A stretch of 64,000 nucleotides of DNA. Origin: Pardosa pseudoannulata. Its lineage: Eukaryota; Arthropoda; Arachnida; Araneae; Lycosidae. The translations under genes were made by a program, and so were the position numbers. Within the stretch, counting starts at the first letter, position 1. Each line of letters opens with the position of its first letter. Where the stretch lies: contig CM063502.1 of NCBI GenBank assembly GCA_032207245.1, positions 73,790,869 through 73,854,868 of the forward strand, written 5' to 3'. Positions 38,604 to 53,050 of the stretch are shown piece by piece. The notes under the pieces are model-generated. The model worked only from the letters and a program-made list of their open reading frames with translations, was not told the DNA's origin and did not search any database.

Positions 38604-40921
38604 AGAAATATGAATGTTTTTTTCTGTTTTTTATGTTTTTGAAGTTTAAAACTTACAATAAATGATAGTACTACATTCAATTTTTTTTTTTAAATACACG
38701 CATTTACACTTGCTGCACCTGGGAAGTTAGTAATTTTCACTTATGACACCAAACAAAAATATCTATTCAGACAACACTTATAAATTGTTAAACTATTCAT
38801 TTATTTTACTTTTTAAGAGCACTTATTTTTTGTTCTTCCAATATAATTATAATTTTAAAAAGTATTATGTTCGAGATGTAAAACGGAATGGGTTTGTCAT
38901 TCCCCCCCCCCTCTCAATCCCTCTTACGGTATACTCTAATAGAAACCCTTCTAAGCATTGTAAAGATTGTAAAATTTTAATAAAATTTGCATTTATAAGG
39001 TTCATAGGTAATATGTATAAACTAATTTCATTAAATTCCAAACAGTTTATGCAGGTGACCTTTAAAGGGTTAAATGCAAAACAAAAACGAGTTACAAAAA
39101 ACTCAGTAGTTATTTAACATTTTGATTCAAACCAGAAATGTAACTTTCAGTCCCACAAAGATTTTGTTAAAATGAAATGCTTAAAATATTTAATACTTTT
39201 ATAGGTTAACAAGAATAATGATTGCTTTGTAAAATATCATTTAAGTTTATTAGTTAATAAATAGAAATTAAATTTTTCATATTAAACCCTGATAAAAATT
39301 ATTTACATCCTTCTTGCATCCTAAATATATTTTGTAATTTAAACATTAAAAAGATGGGGCAGCTATTTAACAAGATTTTTTTATTTAATTACTATAATTC
39401 CTTTAGAAAATTGTTTTAATATTTTCCCATAACATATGACAATTAGAAATACATGTTTTGAATATTATTAATCTCAATGTTAAAAAAAAGTTGGATCATT
39501 CTATACAAAATGATGAGTAGTAGCTGACACAACTATGAAAATCTATATTTGTGTAAATTATGTATATCTGTAACCATATGCAAAATATTAAGTTTTATAA
39601 TTATTTAATGTATTATTCAAATTGATACATTAAAAGTTAAATTTCATACAAACGAAATTTTATGTGTAAGGAATAGCATGTTTGCAATCCAATATTTTGG
39701 TAAATTATCAATTTATAATAAAAAGTTTGTATATATTATAATATATATTAATAACTTTATAAGATTTTACGTTTTGTAGAAAATTTATTTTAAAAAATTT
39801 CTGAGAAAAGTTGTAAACTTTTCTTAAAAATTTAGTATTATGAGTAATTATTGGTGAATTCAAAGAAATAAATAAAAAAAAATACAAATTTATCAATTTT
39901 CTATATTAAGTACCAATAATTCAAACAATTTTCTATAAGTACCAAAAACACTAAATGTAGATCTTCAACAACTGAGTGCCATCAAAAATTTCACATTACA
40001 TAACACATGCATCAGAATCATCAGTGAAAAAAGAAAAGATTTTGATTGAAGAGGAATGATTGAAGAGGGAAAGTTATGCGGCAAACGCGAGGCAAATTTC
40101 AATTTCATTCTTCAAATATGATCTAACAATGTAAATTAAATTTAATTCATAATTCACATCAATACCTATATTTTGCATTTTTATTATAATTTTATATTAA
40201 ACTCAAAGCATAAACTTTACAATAGCACATTAAATTATGCGAATTTATTACTACAAGTCTACATTGTACTTATGAGTATGTAATTCTTAAACGATGTTTT
40301 CAAAAAGGCACTGGTTAGATTCCACTAACTTTTCTAACTTCTCTTTAAAAAAGTTTTATACTTTTATTTTGTATGATCCGGCAAAATATAAATTTCTTAT
40401 ACACTTAACATCGGGCAACGCAAACTTGGAAATAATAAAATGTGGCAATAAAATTCATAACTGAAAATATTTTGTTTTATGAACTTCATCAACTACTATT
40501 AATTAATTGCTTATTAAAATAAACATAGGAAAAATTTCATTGAAAATAATGGATTGTTCAATCACAATAAATAGTATTTCAGACAACAAATGGTGCCAGT
40601 ACTACAATAAAAATATTCTGAGAGTAAGTGTGTGGTTCTGATCCCCTTAGGAAAATAATGCTTAAAAGTGCTATGTCAAATGTATAACTAAGCACCCACC
40701 CACTCACCCACTGACAACATACTTATATATTTTTTCATCAATTATGCAAATTTTTGGTAGAATAATAGATTTTTCAATTTTTACAAATTTTTTAGTTGAA
40801 AAATCCTTTTGTCTTTTTCTAAATTTTTCATTTTATTTTCACAGTACCAAAAGTGTAACATTTCTCGGTCTATCCAATTAGATTACGCACAGTACATTTA
40901 CAAATAATCAGTAAAACTTGG
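38603..40921. other. Unassigned AT-rich sequence, right arm
   Basis: Counterpart of 28800-31107. A 124-codon plus-strand frame at 38743-39117 is interrupted in the left arm, arguing against coding. Confidence 0.45.
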
Positions 40922-41058
<137 letters not shown>

Positions 41059-41941
41059 TGAAGGGACACCGAATATGCCTTACAAAAGCTATTCTCACTC
41101 CAAATACTTTAATGACAACATTAATTAAATATTTGATGATGTTGAACATGTGATTTTAATTAAAAGTTTTAAAGATAGTACTTACATTTAAACTATGTCG
41201 CAGAAATAAACGCCCCAGCTCAAAATAATAAGGTAATATAATCCATCTTCTTAGAGCACTTCTCCAAATACACAAAATGATAAATTCATAATGAACTACG
41301 AACAATCAACTACTGTGATAACCTGTAGTTTTCCAAGTTCCTAGTTATTTCATAGATTTTAGCAAATTCAAGCATTTCTTACTACGTGACTACATGTGAT
41401 CAGCAGCTCAGTGATTCATGACGACCTTTTGTGTGTAATGCTAGTATAAACATCCGGACCTTTGGCATCTGCTTTGCTAAGAAAAAAAGCCGACTCGCTG
41501 AAACTGTGTACCCGATAAGAAAAATTGATAATTGAATAACTAAAACAGCTTCATTCTCCCAGTCCAGTCCAGTTTGAGGCACTGCCAAGTTTCACTATTT
41601 TTTAACTACTGGCACTTAAAAACATTGAAAAGTATTTCAAACTTTCAATATTTTTCTATGCCATAATTTTTAACTATAACAGCATAAAGGTAGTTGCATT
41701 GAAAATTATATAAAATTTAATATTATAAATGTGAGTGTGTGTATAATAGAGAAAATTGTTTCACTATTTTGTACCAATAATAATATAAAACTAACTGCAT
41801 TATTTATAATTAAAAGTCTTTACACAATCTCGTATACGTTTTAGTTAATGTATAAAAAAATTCGGAGCAATTCAATGAAAAAAATAGATAAAAATTTAAA
41901 AAATTGGAAGTTTTTTTTTCCAATTTTTACCTTGCATCGAT
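41059..41941. other. Unassigned sequence, right arm
   Basis: Counterpart of 27793-28678. No gene recognised. Confidence 0.4.
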
Positions 41942-43393
41942 AATTGTAAAATTTCCCGTTTAAGAAGTTTTATTCCCTTACATTTTCCTGGGTAAGAACT
42001 TTGTTCTGCTCCGAACCTCCCTTTCTACTTTGTTGTGAAACTAAATTTTCTACCCAACGGAATTTGTATTCATTGTCCCCAAGAAACAGCGATCACAAAA
42101 GGAGGGGAGAAACACACCCGGATGGACATTATCCACGGAATTGGGCAATTAAAAACAGTTCTCAGGTTACTTTCAAGAGCGCTTTCCCAGGAACATTTAG
42201 GTCCAAACCTCTGTCTGAAACCCACCTGCAGGCTATTAAACTTGCCGAGAAAAGTTTTCTCCCAATTAAAACTAACCCCCTTCCCCGTACGATTTCTAGG
42301 GTGGTAACCGGAATCTTCTCACTGGTGAATACTTGTACAAAAGTGTACATTTTCACACTAAATGAACCTTTTGGTTACAGTCACATTCATTTTAGTTATT
42401 ACAGATTCAGTGCTGCTAAATTTAGTTTAAGATCCAGTTTAGATCCGCTTTAACTCTATTTCATTTTAGCGTAGAAACAGGCAGAATTTTCTTTTCTTTT
42501 TTCTTTTCTTTTTTCTTTTTTCGGGGGAGGGGGCATTATTAAATCGTCAAAAAGTAGCCAAAGCGTATTTACTGGACATAGTTTTATTTATTTATTTGTT
42601 AGTTTCTGCTTTCTTAGTTCAGCTTCTTAGAGGCTGTTTTAAATATTTTGAACATGTCTACAGAAGAATTAAATCTCAACTTGGGTGATACCGCCCCCCG
42701 GGAGAGGGGGGAACGATGCTGATGGGAGGTAAACTTGTTTCGGAATGTAAGGGGTGCGATGGGGGCATGTTTTGGATTTCAAATTTAAAAATTCCAAATA
42801 AATTTACTACATTAATTTTTCAATTTATGCAATGTTTACCAGTAAGACAACAAACTTACGCTACGGTACCAGAACTAGTAATTTTCAACGTTCTCATATG
42901 TGAAATTGGGCAACATTTATTTTGAAACAAAAATATTTAATCAACAACATTCGTTTCAGAGTTACTTGAGAATATTTCAGTAACACAAATTTGGTGTTTA
43001 ACTCTATTGAAGTAAATTACTTTAATATTTTGTTTCTTATAATTGAGTACTCCTTCCCTATACTTTAAATTTCTGAATTTTTACAAAGGGGGCGTTGAAC
43101 ACATTTTGTGCTCCGCGGGGGTGCGACAGCTTAAATTACTGGATTAAATCATAAGTAAGGTTTTATATATTATATTGACCAAAAACTGAACTATTTTAAA
43201 AAAGAGTAAATAACTTCAACTTATCCCACATTCAAATTGTGAAACAGTTGAACTTGCTTGTGACAGCGTTTAACGGCGTTGATACTATATGAGAAATTAT
43301 ATTCAAAATTCATTACAATTTTTAAAGCATGAAAAATGATAAATAGGAAACCTGTTAAAATAAACTTATTTTATAGTTTAAACTAGACTGGAG

Positions 43394-43456
<63 letters not shown>

Positions 43457-43546
43457 CATTTTTTCTGATTTCAAGTTTAAGACGTTTCTTGTTTTAGAAG
43501 TTTTAATCGTTAGCCCTTTGGAAAGCTTCTTAAACGGATTCCATTG
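41942..43546 (-). mobile_element. pogo/Tigger-like element, allelic copy
   Basis: Reverse-complement partner of 26141-27792. The 150-codon frame (42001-42453) is unchanged, and the hAT-like 467-bp insertion is at 42676-43142 with ATTAAATC on both sides (42668-42675 and 43143-43150). The length difference is mainly the shorter TA tract at 43397-43451. Confidence 0.6.
42668..43150 (-). mobile_element. 467-bp hAT-like insertion, allelic copy
   Basis: Same element and same 8-bp duplication as at 26596-27078. Equal length in both arms shows the insertion predates their divergence. Confidence 0.7.
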
Positions 43547-43899
43547 TATATATGTACAGTAGAGAAAACTAGAAAGGATACAATATTATTTTAGTTTTTA
43601 TTACTGCAATATATAATTTAAATTTATAATTTTAAAAATAAATGTATGTAATAATCAATAAACCATACGAGTAGTATTATACTTAGTATAATATATGCGG
43701 TGTTTGTGTCAATTAAAGCTTCGTGAAGTTCCTCAACAAGAGCAAAATGTTTCTGCGAGTCTCAGTTTGACAAAACACATAAGACACACATTTATATATA
43801 AAAAAAATGCAGTTTTTTTTTTTAAATCATACTCAATCAAAATAGTGTCCGATACCTACAGCAATCGAGAGTCGGAAACATCGTCGGAATTTACCAGCA

Positions 43900-44058
43900 T
43901 TAGCTTAGAGTGCTACGGTCTACATTTTGTAACAATGAGACTGGGATCAACCGCTTAAAGCGGAACGGATACGAGCAACCTTGGCCAAAATCGGATTCGA
44001 ACCCATGAACTTTGGTACAGAAGGCCAGCACCCTAACCATTCAGCCATCGTTCGGCAG
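43900..44058 (-). mobile_element. tRNA-derived SINE, allelic copy
   Basis: Partner of 25629-25787. The plus strand shows GGATTCGAACCCATGAAC and GGCCAGCACCCTAACCATTC. Confidence 0.87.
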
Positions 44059-47000
44059 ACCGTATGGGAATGATTACCATTTAATTATTTCAATTTAAAT
44101 TACTAAAATGGTTTGGAAGTCGATAAACAAACCACAAGACTAAAGAAAAACCAACTTACATTTAGCAGGCAAACATGTATTTAAGAAAGCTTATTAATCT
44201 GCCCTTATTAATTGGTTTTTTTTAATTTATCTGTTACTCTGTAGACCTCTTAATGGTCGAGTCTGCTCTACAGGAATCTGCAGTTCTGAAATTAAAGACT
44301 TGTTAACTGTTGATATGAAAAAACTTGAGGACACTCAAAAACTTAAAATTCTTTGGAACGCTGCCCCCCCTCCCGACTTTCGATATGTGTGCACCCTAGA
44401 GTATATTCACTTTGGATCAGACTTACATGTATTGTTAATCATAAAACTAACAATAAAATATTTTTATTGAATTGCTCAAGAGTGGGTAATCTTTCCACAA
44501 TGAAAGGCCACCTAATGTGGTGGCACGTGGGCAGCGGTTTGCTCTAAATTCACATAGACGGTCAGGAGGAAACGGGTGAAATCTTACTTTTGCTTCCATA
44601 TAAAACTATACCCCCGACAAGTAAAGAAATATTCCGCAAAAATTGTGAAATCCGTAATTTTTAGCATTGATGCGCAATTCAGTAATTGTTTGGTATTTTC
44701 CGCAATAATTAATTCGCACGAATTAATTAGCATTTGGACGAAATGAAAAAGTATAAAACTCTAATAAAATATTATGACTCAATTCATCTACTTAATATTT
44801 TATACCTAGTTATGTAATAAATACAGAACTTTCATACTTTGCTGAAATATACATTGACCAAATAAAATGTGTTTTCTTCAATTCTTAATAATTTCACAGT
44901 ACAATTTTTTTGTTAATTTTCTAGAGACTATATTTACTGGAGTTTTAACCATTTACCAAACTCCCATTCATTGTGAAAACAGTAGATTTCTCCTGAAACA
45001 TGCAATTGTTAGTTTAAACAAAAATATTCTCTGGATGTACTTCCTTATTTTGAAGAGAAATTGCAAAAGCTAGTCAAATTTTTAGCCTTCACAACGCTAT
45101 ATAGAATAAACACTACTATTACATAAATCAAAACTGAAGTCGCCAAATCCGCCTCTTTATGAGATGTGTAAACGAGTTGATCGATGTTTACTAAGATTCG
45201 TTTGTGCACGTGCAGTTTACACCCATCGGCACTGTTTGAACCAACACGTTAGCTGTTGAAAAACTTCGCACTACATTTAAAACTGCAATCCTAGCTGTCA
45301 CAAGGGAGTCATAAAACGTATGTTTTATGGAGGCGGGGAATGGGTCAAGTTTTCGAAAGCTATAAACAGAAGGGCTCTTATCATGTTTGGAGCTCTCTTT
45401 CCTTCCTTCATTTCAATACCTCACCAATAGCTTCCACACACCCCAAAAAGCTCAAATTTCTGTACCGCCGACAAAAAGGCGGAGATTAGGGAATGTGGGG
45501 GGGGGGATTTCCCAAAGAGTAGACGTGTTAGAAATGCAAGAGTTTATCAAAAAATGAGTTCTCCCCTACTTTCTCCCTTAGAGAGAAAAGGCTCCAAGAG
45601 GATAAAAAATGTATGTGTTGTTATGTTGTCTGTTGTTGATTAGTTGAAATTAATCTTGCTGTTGATTAATTGTAGCAAAGTTGGTAATTGTTACAACTAA
45701 TCCCTTCGCAGTGTAATTTTTTTTAATAATGTGCTGCAAATTTTACTTGCACTATTTAGCATTTCAACAAAATCTAATTAAAAAGTAATATCAAATAATT
45801 GTTCCAAGCTATAAATAAATACATTTTGTAAAATATATTTCTGCAATATTTTTCCTAATAAAAAAAAAAGTATTTTACAAATTCGAACCAAAAAGCCATT
45901 TTTAAAATTATCCGTCCCAGCACAAGGACCTGGTTTGTCTGGCTCCTATAGAGATTACTACAGTTTGGATGTTGCCTTTCATTTTCTACATCTTGAAAAT
46001 ATTTTAGAAACATAAAAATGCATAAATAACATTTTCTCCCTTTACTTAAAAGCAAAAAAAAAAAAAATAAAATAAATAAATAAATAATAAATCTGGCATG
46101 GTATTTTGCAGTAACATAGGTTAATATGTGTATTATAAGCTAGAAAAAAAAAATCAAAATTGCCTCTTTAGTTCCAGTGAAAGAAATAAGTTAGAAACGC
46201 TATATTTCCACTGGCTATGCCTAATACAAGAGCTTCAAATGATTATAACAACTTAAAAGAAATACGAAGTGATATCCAGCATTTATTTTCAACTTGTAAC
46301 GATAATCAAGACAAGTATACATAATGAAATTTATGCTAACTTATAATGGTGATCATAATTTTTTTTCACACTTTCCACAGAGTATAAAGAATTTAAATTT
46401 TCGATATACAATGATAAAATTTGTATTGAAATCAATATATATTGAAAAATTATCAAAATCTAGGGATACAAATAGGCTACTTATAGCTATATATTTTATT
46501 TAAATATTCATTTTCATTAAAATCCGTGCTTTATCAGTCAATGCTAATTTCGTATGGATTCATCAAACTTATATATTAATTCTAAAATATACTAGTATAT
46601 AGCCCGTCAAATGACGGGATCAGTAAAATTTTTAATTTTCCAGAATTAATAAAGTACCCTATGAGGCAGGTAAAAAAATGGTTTGTTATTTGGCTGAGAA
46701 TTATTTTGCAACAAAATATTACCTTAAGAAATTATTTACGCAATATCTAAGTTTAGTGATAAAATGTATGAAAATAATGCAGATGATATTTAAATAATCT
46801 AAAATAAATGATTAAATGAGATGGTTAAAGAAATGACGTCATAATGCTAGAAAAAAATTGTTATTTTTTACCTACTTGTTATGTGATAAATTGATACATT
46901 TAATCGCCTGCTCTTAAAATGAGGCTTAATATAATAATGGTAGCACATGAATTTAATAAAATACAAATAATAAAAATTTGAAAAATTTATTTAAAAAAAT

Positions 47001-47089
47001 AATAAAACAACTTTAGGAATAAGAATTCAAAAAAAAAAAGCAGAAATTATTAAATTAATTAGACATTTAAAAAAAATTCGGCTACGTTG
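44059..47089. other. Unassigned AT-rich sequence, right arm
   Basis: Counterpart of 22609-25628. Several short frames are shared, but one (left 24560-24820, 86 codons) is shortened here to 68 codons by a difference, which argues against coding. Confidence 0.4.
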
Positions 47090-47165
47090 GGGGCAGAACC
47101 ATCAACCCGAGAAGTATGATGATCAAATAGGCAGACACTCTATACCATGTGCCAGCTTACACGTG
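47090..47165 (-). repeat. Possible second tRNA-like SINE head, allelic copy
   Basis: Partner of 22526-22608; same weak case. Confidence 0.3.
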
Positions 47166-47921
47166 GTGAAGAAATGGTTAGAATATATAAGGGTCAAGTA
47201 AAAACAGTCCAGAAATTTAAATATTGCGCTCCGCCCTCGCCATCCTATCAATAAGGAATTTAGTATAGAATAAGAGGGAGAATAAGGCTTGAAATAATAC
47301 CATTAAACGCTCGAAAAGGGGGGGACGAGGTAGATTTTGAACTCGCTTTGAATTTTGCAAACCCTAACTCATAAAAAATCCAATATCGATGCCTGTATCC
47401 ATTCCAGGTACAACCGCTTCATAAATTTGCGGACAGACAACATAGGCTATTATTATATAGGGGATATATTATATTTAAAAAAAAAAAGTGTTACGATTTG
47501 TAAAAAAAAAAATATGTTATAACAATGATCTTTCAAATAGCAGGAAATGTGAATTTACGACATGGACAATAATTTTATCTTTTTCATTATGATCAAATGC
47601 TAGAAATGATTGATCAAATTGTATCTAATGACTCTTTCTCAAATGACTTAGTGTTTATTTTTATATGAGCAATTCTGTGATTTAAAATGGTAAGGTCTAT
47701 TTTAAGCGAGGGCTAAAGAAGAGCATTTAAAAAATCTGTATGGATAGTCCCCCTCTTCAATTTTTCTTTTATATTTTCGTTTTACTAATGGGTCATCAAA
47801 TTTGATCAAACAAAAGGCATATTTTCATATGCTAGTTTCTGTCGTGGGTTTAGGGACTAATTGTATTGATAAAAAGTATGCTTCACCCAAAGAAATGAAA
47901 ATTTGAAACACACCAAGATTA

Positions 47922-48084
47922 TTCGACCGATAGAAGATTTGGTAGCGAGCTGCCCTTTGGAACCGGTGTTCGTGAGTTCGAATGCCACGGCTGGCATGGA
48001 TATTTGTAGCTGTTAGAAATCCGCTCTAACCGATCTCATTAATCTTCATGTAGCACACAAGTAGTGCTCTAAACCGTTTGCGTG
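47922..48084 (+). mobile_element. tRNA-derived SINE, allelic copy
   Basis: Partner of 21603-21767, with GTGAGTTCGAATGCCACGG as the B-box region. Confidence 0.85.
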
Positions 48085-48263
48085 ACGATATCCTACAAAT
48101 TGTTAATCTTAGCTTGCTGAAAATTCGACTCTTAAATTGTAAAATCCATACAAGAATGAGAATCAAAAAGAGATTTTTTTCTTCCTAACAACTTTTAATG
48201 TTAGAACTATAGTCAGTACATGTAATATGCTAGTACAGGTGCTTATATATATATATATATATA

Positions 48264-49640
48264 CATGGGCGTAATTTGGGGGGGGCAAGGGGGGGCAATT
48301 GCCCCCCCAGAATTTTTAGAGGAGGGGCAAACTTATAGTTTTGCCCCTCCAGATTTTTAAGATTGTATTCATATATTACATTATTAATTCATATATTAAA
48401 TATTCATACATTAAATTATTTATTCATATATTATTCATATATTTTCATATAATTATTCACGTAATAATTCATATTTTAATATTCATAAATTAAATCATTA
48501 ATTTTTAAATTGTTGATTCGACATTTTAATGAATGTTAAAGTTAATTTATTTTTATTAGTGTGCTTAAGACTTATTCCAATTACAGTTATCTTCCTTTAA
48601 TGGGGCATTTTTAAAGCAAGTATAAATATTCGAACTTGTAGTTTTGCCCCTCCAAATGTTATGGGTTTTATTCATACACTAAATTTCTGACATTTTAATA
48701 AATGTTGAAGTTATTCCGTTTTTTTTTCGTGTGCTTAAGACTTATTCTACAGTTATCAACCATTTCGGGGACATTTTTAAAGCAAGTTTAGGTATTCGAA
48801 CTTGTAGTTCTGCCCCTCCAGATTTTTAGAGTTTTATTCATATACCAAATTGTTGATTCGACATTTTAATGAATGTTGAAGTTAATTTGTTTTTATTAGT
48901 GTGCTGAAGACTTATTGTAATTACGGTTATCGTCCTTTTCTGAAACATTTTTAAAACAAGTATAGGTATTCGAACTTGTAGTTTTGCCTCTCCAGATTTC
49001 AACATTTTAAGGAATGTTGAAGTTAATTTGTTTTCATTAGTGTGCTGAAGACTTATTGTAATTACGGTTATCGTTCTTTTCTGAGACACTTTTAAAACAA
49101 GTATAGGTATTCGAACTTGTAGTTTTGCCCTTCCAGATTTCAACATTTTAAGGAATGTTGAAGTTAATCTGTTTTAAGTAGTGTGAAGACTTATTGTAAT
49201 TACGGTTATCGTCCTTTTCTGAGACACTTTTAAAACAAGTATAGGTATTCGAACTTGTAGTTTTGCCCCTCCAGATTTCAACATTTTAAGGAATGTTGAA
49301 GTTAATTTGTTTTCATTAGTGTGCTGCAGACTTATTGTAATTACGGTTATCGTGATTTTCTGAGACATTTTTAAAGCAAGTATAGGTATTCGAACTTATA
49401 GTTTTTCTCTTGCTTCGGTTTTATTCACATGTTGAATTTTTGACATTTTAAAGAATGTTAAAGTTATCCTGTTTTTATTACTGTGCTTAAGATTTATTCT
49501 AATTACGGTAATCCTCCTTTCGTGGGACATTTTTAAAGCAAGTATAAGATTTTAAACTTGTAGTTTTGCCCCTGCCGATGTTTAAGATTTTACTAATTTA
49601 TTAAAGGAAATATAGGTATTCTAATAACGGTATGCTTCTC
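48264..49640 (+). repeat. Tandem array of ~138-174-bp units at the left end of the insertion
   Basis: TATTCGAACTTGTAGTTTTG-type cores start near 48631, 48797, 48971, 49112, 49250 and 49391, with a looser one near 49553. Spacings are 166, 174, 141, 138 and 141 bp. The first copy of TTTTGCCCCTCC is part of a hairpin at 48320-48350 (GGAGGGGCAAAC / GTTTTGCCCCTCC). The frames at 48838-49146 and 49174-49368 are translated array units with a 47-residue period. Confidence 0.9.
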
Positions 49641-52149
49641 GATTTTTCAAGACCTTTTTTGAGGAATAAATATATGCTACCGAAAAAGGAATCAAGAAGA
49701 AACTAACAGATTTCTTATTTCAAATCCGTAGTCGAGGCAACCGGTGCCCCCCCCCCTTTCCTCGAAATTCTAAAATTCTATAAGATCGTGTCTTGGAAAG
49801 AAAATGGATTCTCTGCTTGGCTATAGACAACAGTTTACTTAGAAAAAGACCGTTTCGTTCAGAAATGTTTTGCGGGCCTACAGGCTTTCTCCACCCCGTG
49901 TGGTCAAGAAACTGGCTGTGCTAATTTCCGTAATCTTTGACATTCATTTTAACATTGACCGATGAACAATTGAAGGGTCTAAATGGTTGGAGAAATGTCT
50001 GTATGTTTGTGGAGGGTATTCACTTAAACACTACGGGTGTTGAAATGCCCAGGAAGTCCGGAAAGGAAGATAAATGGACACAATATGGGGTGGCATGGGA
50101 TTCAGTCATTAGGAGCAAAATTGATTAAAAAGCCATTTCCCCCTAAAAAAATATTCCCTTGAATTGAACTTTTTCCCCTTGGAGAGGGAATTGCACATCT
50201 GGTTGACATAAGTTATGTGTAACCTAAGGCTCTACTATTCCTGGAATCGTTTGCAAGGCTGGGCTAAGCATATTACTAATCCATTAAATAAACATCATGT
50301 TAAACTGAAAAGGCATGATTTAAGTCTTGAGTATAAATAATTCTTACAAATATTTCACCCTAGCTTGTAAGGAGGATTCCTCTTGCAGCTGTACTTCATT
50401 ATCACACTAATGGACGATATATACAATAAAATTTTAAGTGACAGACTTAAAAAGACTGGTTCAAAGGAGTCCATCATTCGTTTAGGTGATAGTAGTTGTG
50501 CTTAAAAAAAAGATATTGCCAGCCTTCGACAATTTCAGATTTTCAAATTAGATACGCGTGATACAACTAGCTATGTTTGATTAAAGCATATAGACTTCCG
50601 CTGAAATGGCAAACATCAAGTGAACTGGCAAGTATTTTTTAATATATATTTTTTTAGATTTCATGTTTAACTTTAATGTTTGTGTATCTATATAGGAGTA
50701 CAAGTATTATATATTTTGAAAAAAAAAAACAGGAATTAAAAGGTCATCAAAAGTTTTTAAAAACTACTTCAATCATCGAGATCCTTAAAAATTGGGTTCT
50801 TGAAATCTTTAATTTTAAACTAGGCCCCATAAGAAAATCTTTGAAAAATTTATAAATTCCTTAAATTTTCATGCCAAAAAAGGACGTATTTTGTTTGATT
50901 AAGATTCCATTCTTTGTATTATTTAATCTGTATTATTTCATTTAATCGCATGAGTAATCATCAACTTGTATAGTTTTTGTGCTATAAATGATTTTTATAA
51001 GTGAAAGAAAAAAATATCTATGTATTGAAATAGTATGTAGTTTTTGGATAATATTTATTATAAATTTCGATTAACAAAATTCTTATCGTTTAATTAATAT
51101 TAAGGAGACATATTTAAATATGTATATAAAAATTTGAAAGTTTATGCTAGGAAAGATTTTGTTCAGTGAAAAAAGTTTGAGTATGTTGAAATAGTCAGTC
51201 GTTTCTGAATTATTATAATATTTAATTAACGAAAAATTTTCAAAATATGCATTCATTATGAAGTTTTGTTTCCTAGTTTATAAAAAATAAAATTTTAGTG
51301 CAAAATATCTCTTTGGAGTTTAATGTTTTAAATACTAAAATGCGGTTAATACTTTTACACTTTTAGCATTTTAATTTAATTTAACTGAAAGCATTTTCAT
51401 GGTATATATAACATTTTTGTATACCTATTATTTTTTATTGATATCTTAAATTTTGTCTATTAATTTTTTCATATATATCTTTATAATTTATGCTTGTTGA
51501 ATGTCATTAAAATTGTATTATATTGGTGGATATTACGAAAATTTATATTTAAATATCAACTCTGAGTTATGAAACTTATTATACGTATAAATTGAAGTAT
51601 TAGTAAATTAATCACAGATTTTTCTTAATTTAAAATCCGATGTGTTTAAAAATCAGTTTTTTTACGAATATTTTTTAATATTTAAAATACCCCTCGTCCT
51701 AGCGACCTAACTTGTTAAAAATTTTTAAAAAAATGTTTAGCAAATACTTCTATTTTGTTTTAAAAAATCTGGGTTATCCACTTTAAATTTTGAATTTATT
51801 ACAATTATTAAAACTAAATTTAAATTTAGATATACGTCATGAAAATTCAACGTGCAATTTAAAAATGTTCCCCTTAAATTAACTGTTCAGTTTATCTGCA
51901 AAATAATACTTCCTAGGTGTTCAAAAATATTTATAAGAATTAAAAAAGGTAAAATTGAAGAAAAAATTAATGCACATGGAACATTTTAAAAATTAAAAAA
52001 AAGATTTCAAAATATTGATTAAAAAACATCTAATTTAAGAAATTTTAAAATGTAATTTTGATAGGTTTGGCATTAATGTTAATTCAATATTTAAATGTAA
52101 CTGAAAATAAACCCTGATAAAGTTAGTTCACCCCCTCGTGACGGAAAAT
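49641..52149. other. Interior of the 5.4-kb insertion
   Basis: 49740-50200 is less AT-rich and holds a 63-codon plus-strand frame (49937-50128) with no recognisable domain. 51640-51980 matches the AT-rich repeat at 12760-13120. The remainder shows nothing. Confidence 0.45.
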
Positions 52150-52640
52150 AACATTTCAAAGTACGTCATTCGTTTGATCATTGCTTGATCAGATTTGATC
52201 AACATATTTCATCGTTTGATCAATTAAAAATATTTTTGAAAATCTCTAAGGGGCTGGGGAATAACCATATGGATTTTTTAAAATGATCTTATACACATGA
52301 ACAATATATCATTCTAATAAGAATCATTAGATCGGATTAGATCGGACCATTTTTGGGGTTTAATCAACACTGAAAATGCCCCCCAAATCACCCCCAAAGG
52401 TGTCCCAAAATCAAAATTTCACCCACGCCACATTTTGGAATTTTGAGACAATTTTAGTATCATTCGAAAGGTTATCATTAGATACGATTTAAACAACTAT
52501 TTTTGGCTTTTTATTAGTATTAGAAGAGGCTCAAAATAATAAATTTATCCCCTCTCCCAAATAGGAGCAATTATTCCGACAATTGGGCAGGGGCTCTTAT
52601 GTCAAAATTTAAAGACTATTTTACTGTCATTCGAATGAGC
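52150..52640 (+). repeat. Degenerate tandem block with TCATTAGAT motifs
   Basis: About three units of roughly 140-150 bp share TCATTCGAA..GG..ATC.TTAGAT and AATTTTGA-type segments. Related motifs occur singly near 22065 in the left arm and near 47630 in the right. Confidence 0.5.
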
Positions 52641-52664
52641 ATCGTTAGATCATATACGATAAAC

Positions 52665-52857
52665 ACCTGAGTGTCCCCAAATGTGCAGACGAAACATGGG
52701 AAATGCTGCTTTTCGGTGCCTGAGTTCGAATCCCGCTGAGGGCATGGATGTTCGTAGCCGTTCAGAATCGGCCTTTAAGCAGTAGGTCCCAGTTTCATTA
52801 GCGCTCGTGAGCTCTAGAGTAGACAGTAGAGCTCCAAATTCAAACCAAACCAAACCC
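52665..52857 (+). mobile_element. tRNA-derived SINE within the insertion
   Basis: Degraded A box, good B box GAGTTCGAATCCCGCTG, body GCATGGATGTTCGTAGCCG, tail GCTCCAAATTCAAACCAAAC. Confidence 0.87.
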
Positions 52858-53050
52858 CATATGTTTACTGAAATTCTAAAGTTCAATCCATGTTATAATT
52901 TCGAATAATCCTAATTATTAGTTTTATAATATGTAAGAACTTCAGAATATACTGAAATCTTAATATTAGTATTCCGTTGGTGAACGAAACACTGATATTT
53001 AAACTCATTTGAAAAGTAAAATAATACTTACATTTTAATGATAGCGTGTG

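Noticed and set aside
48838..49368. Repetitive 47-residue-period protein
   Set aside because: It is a reading of the 141-bp tandem array; other units have shifts and stops.
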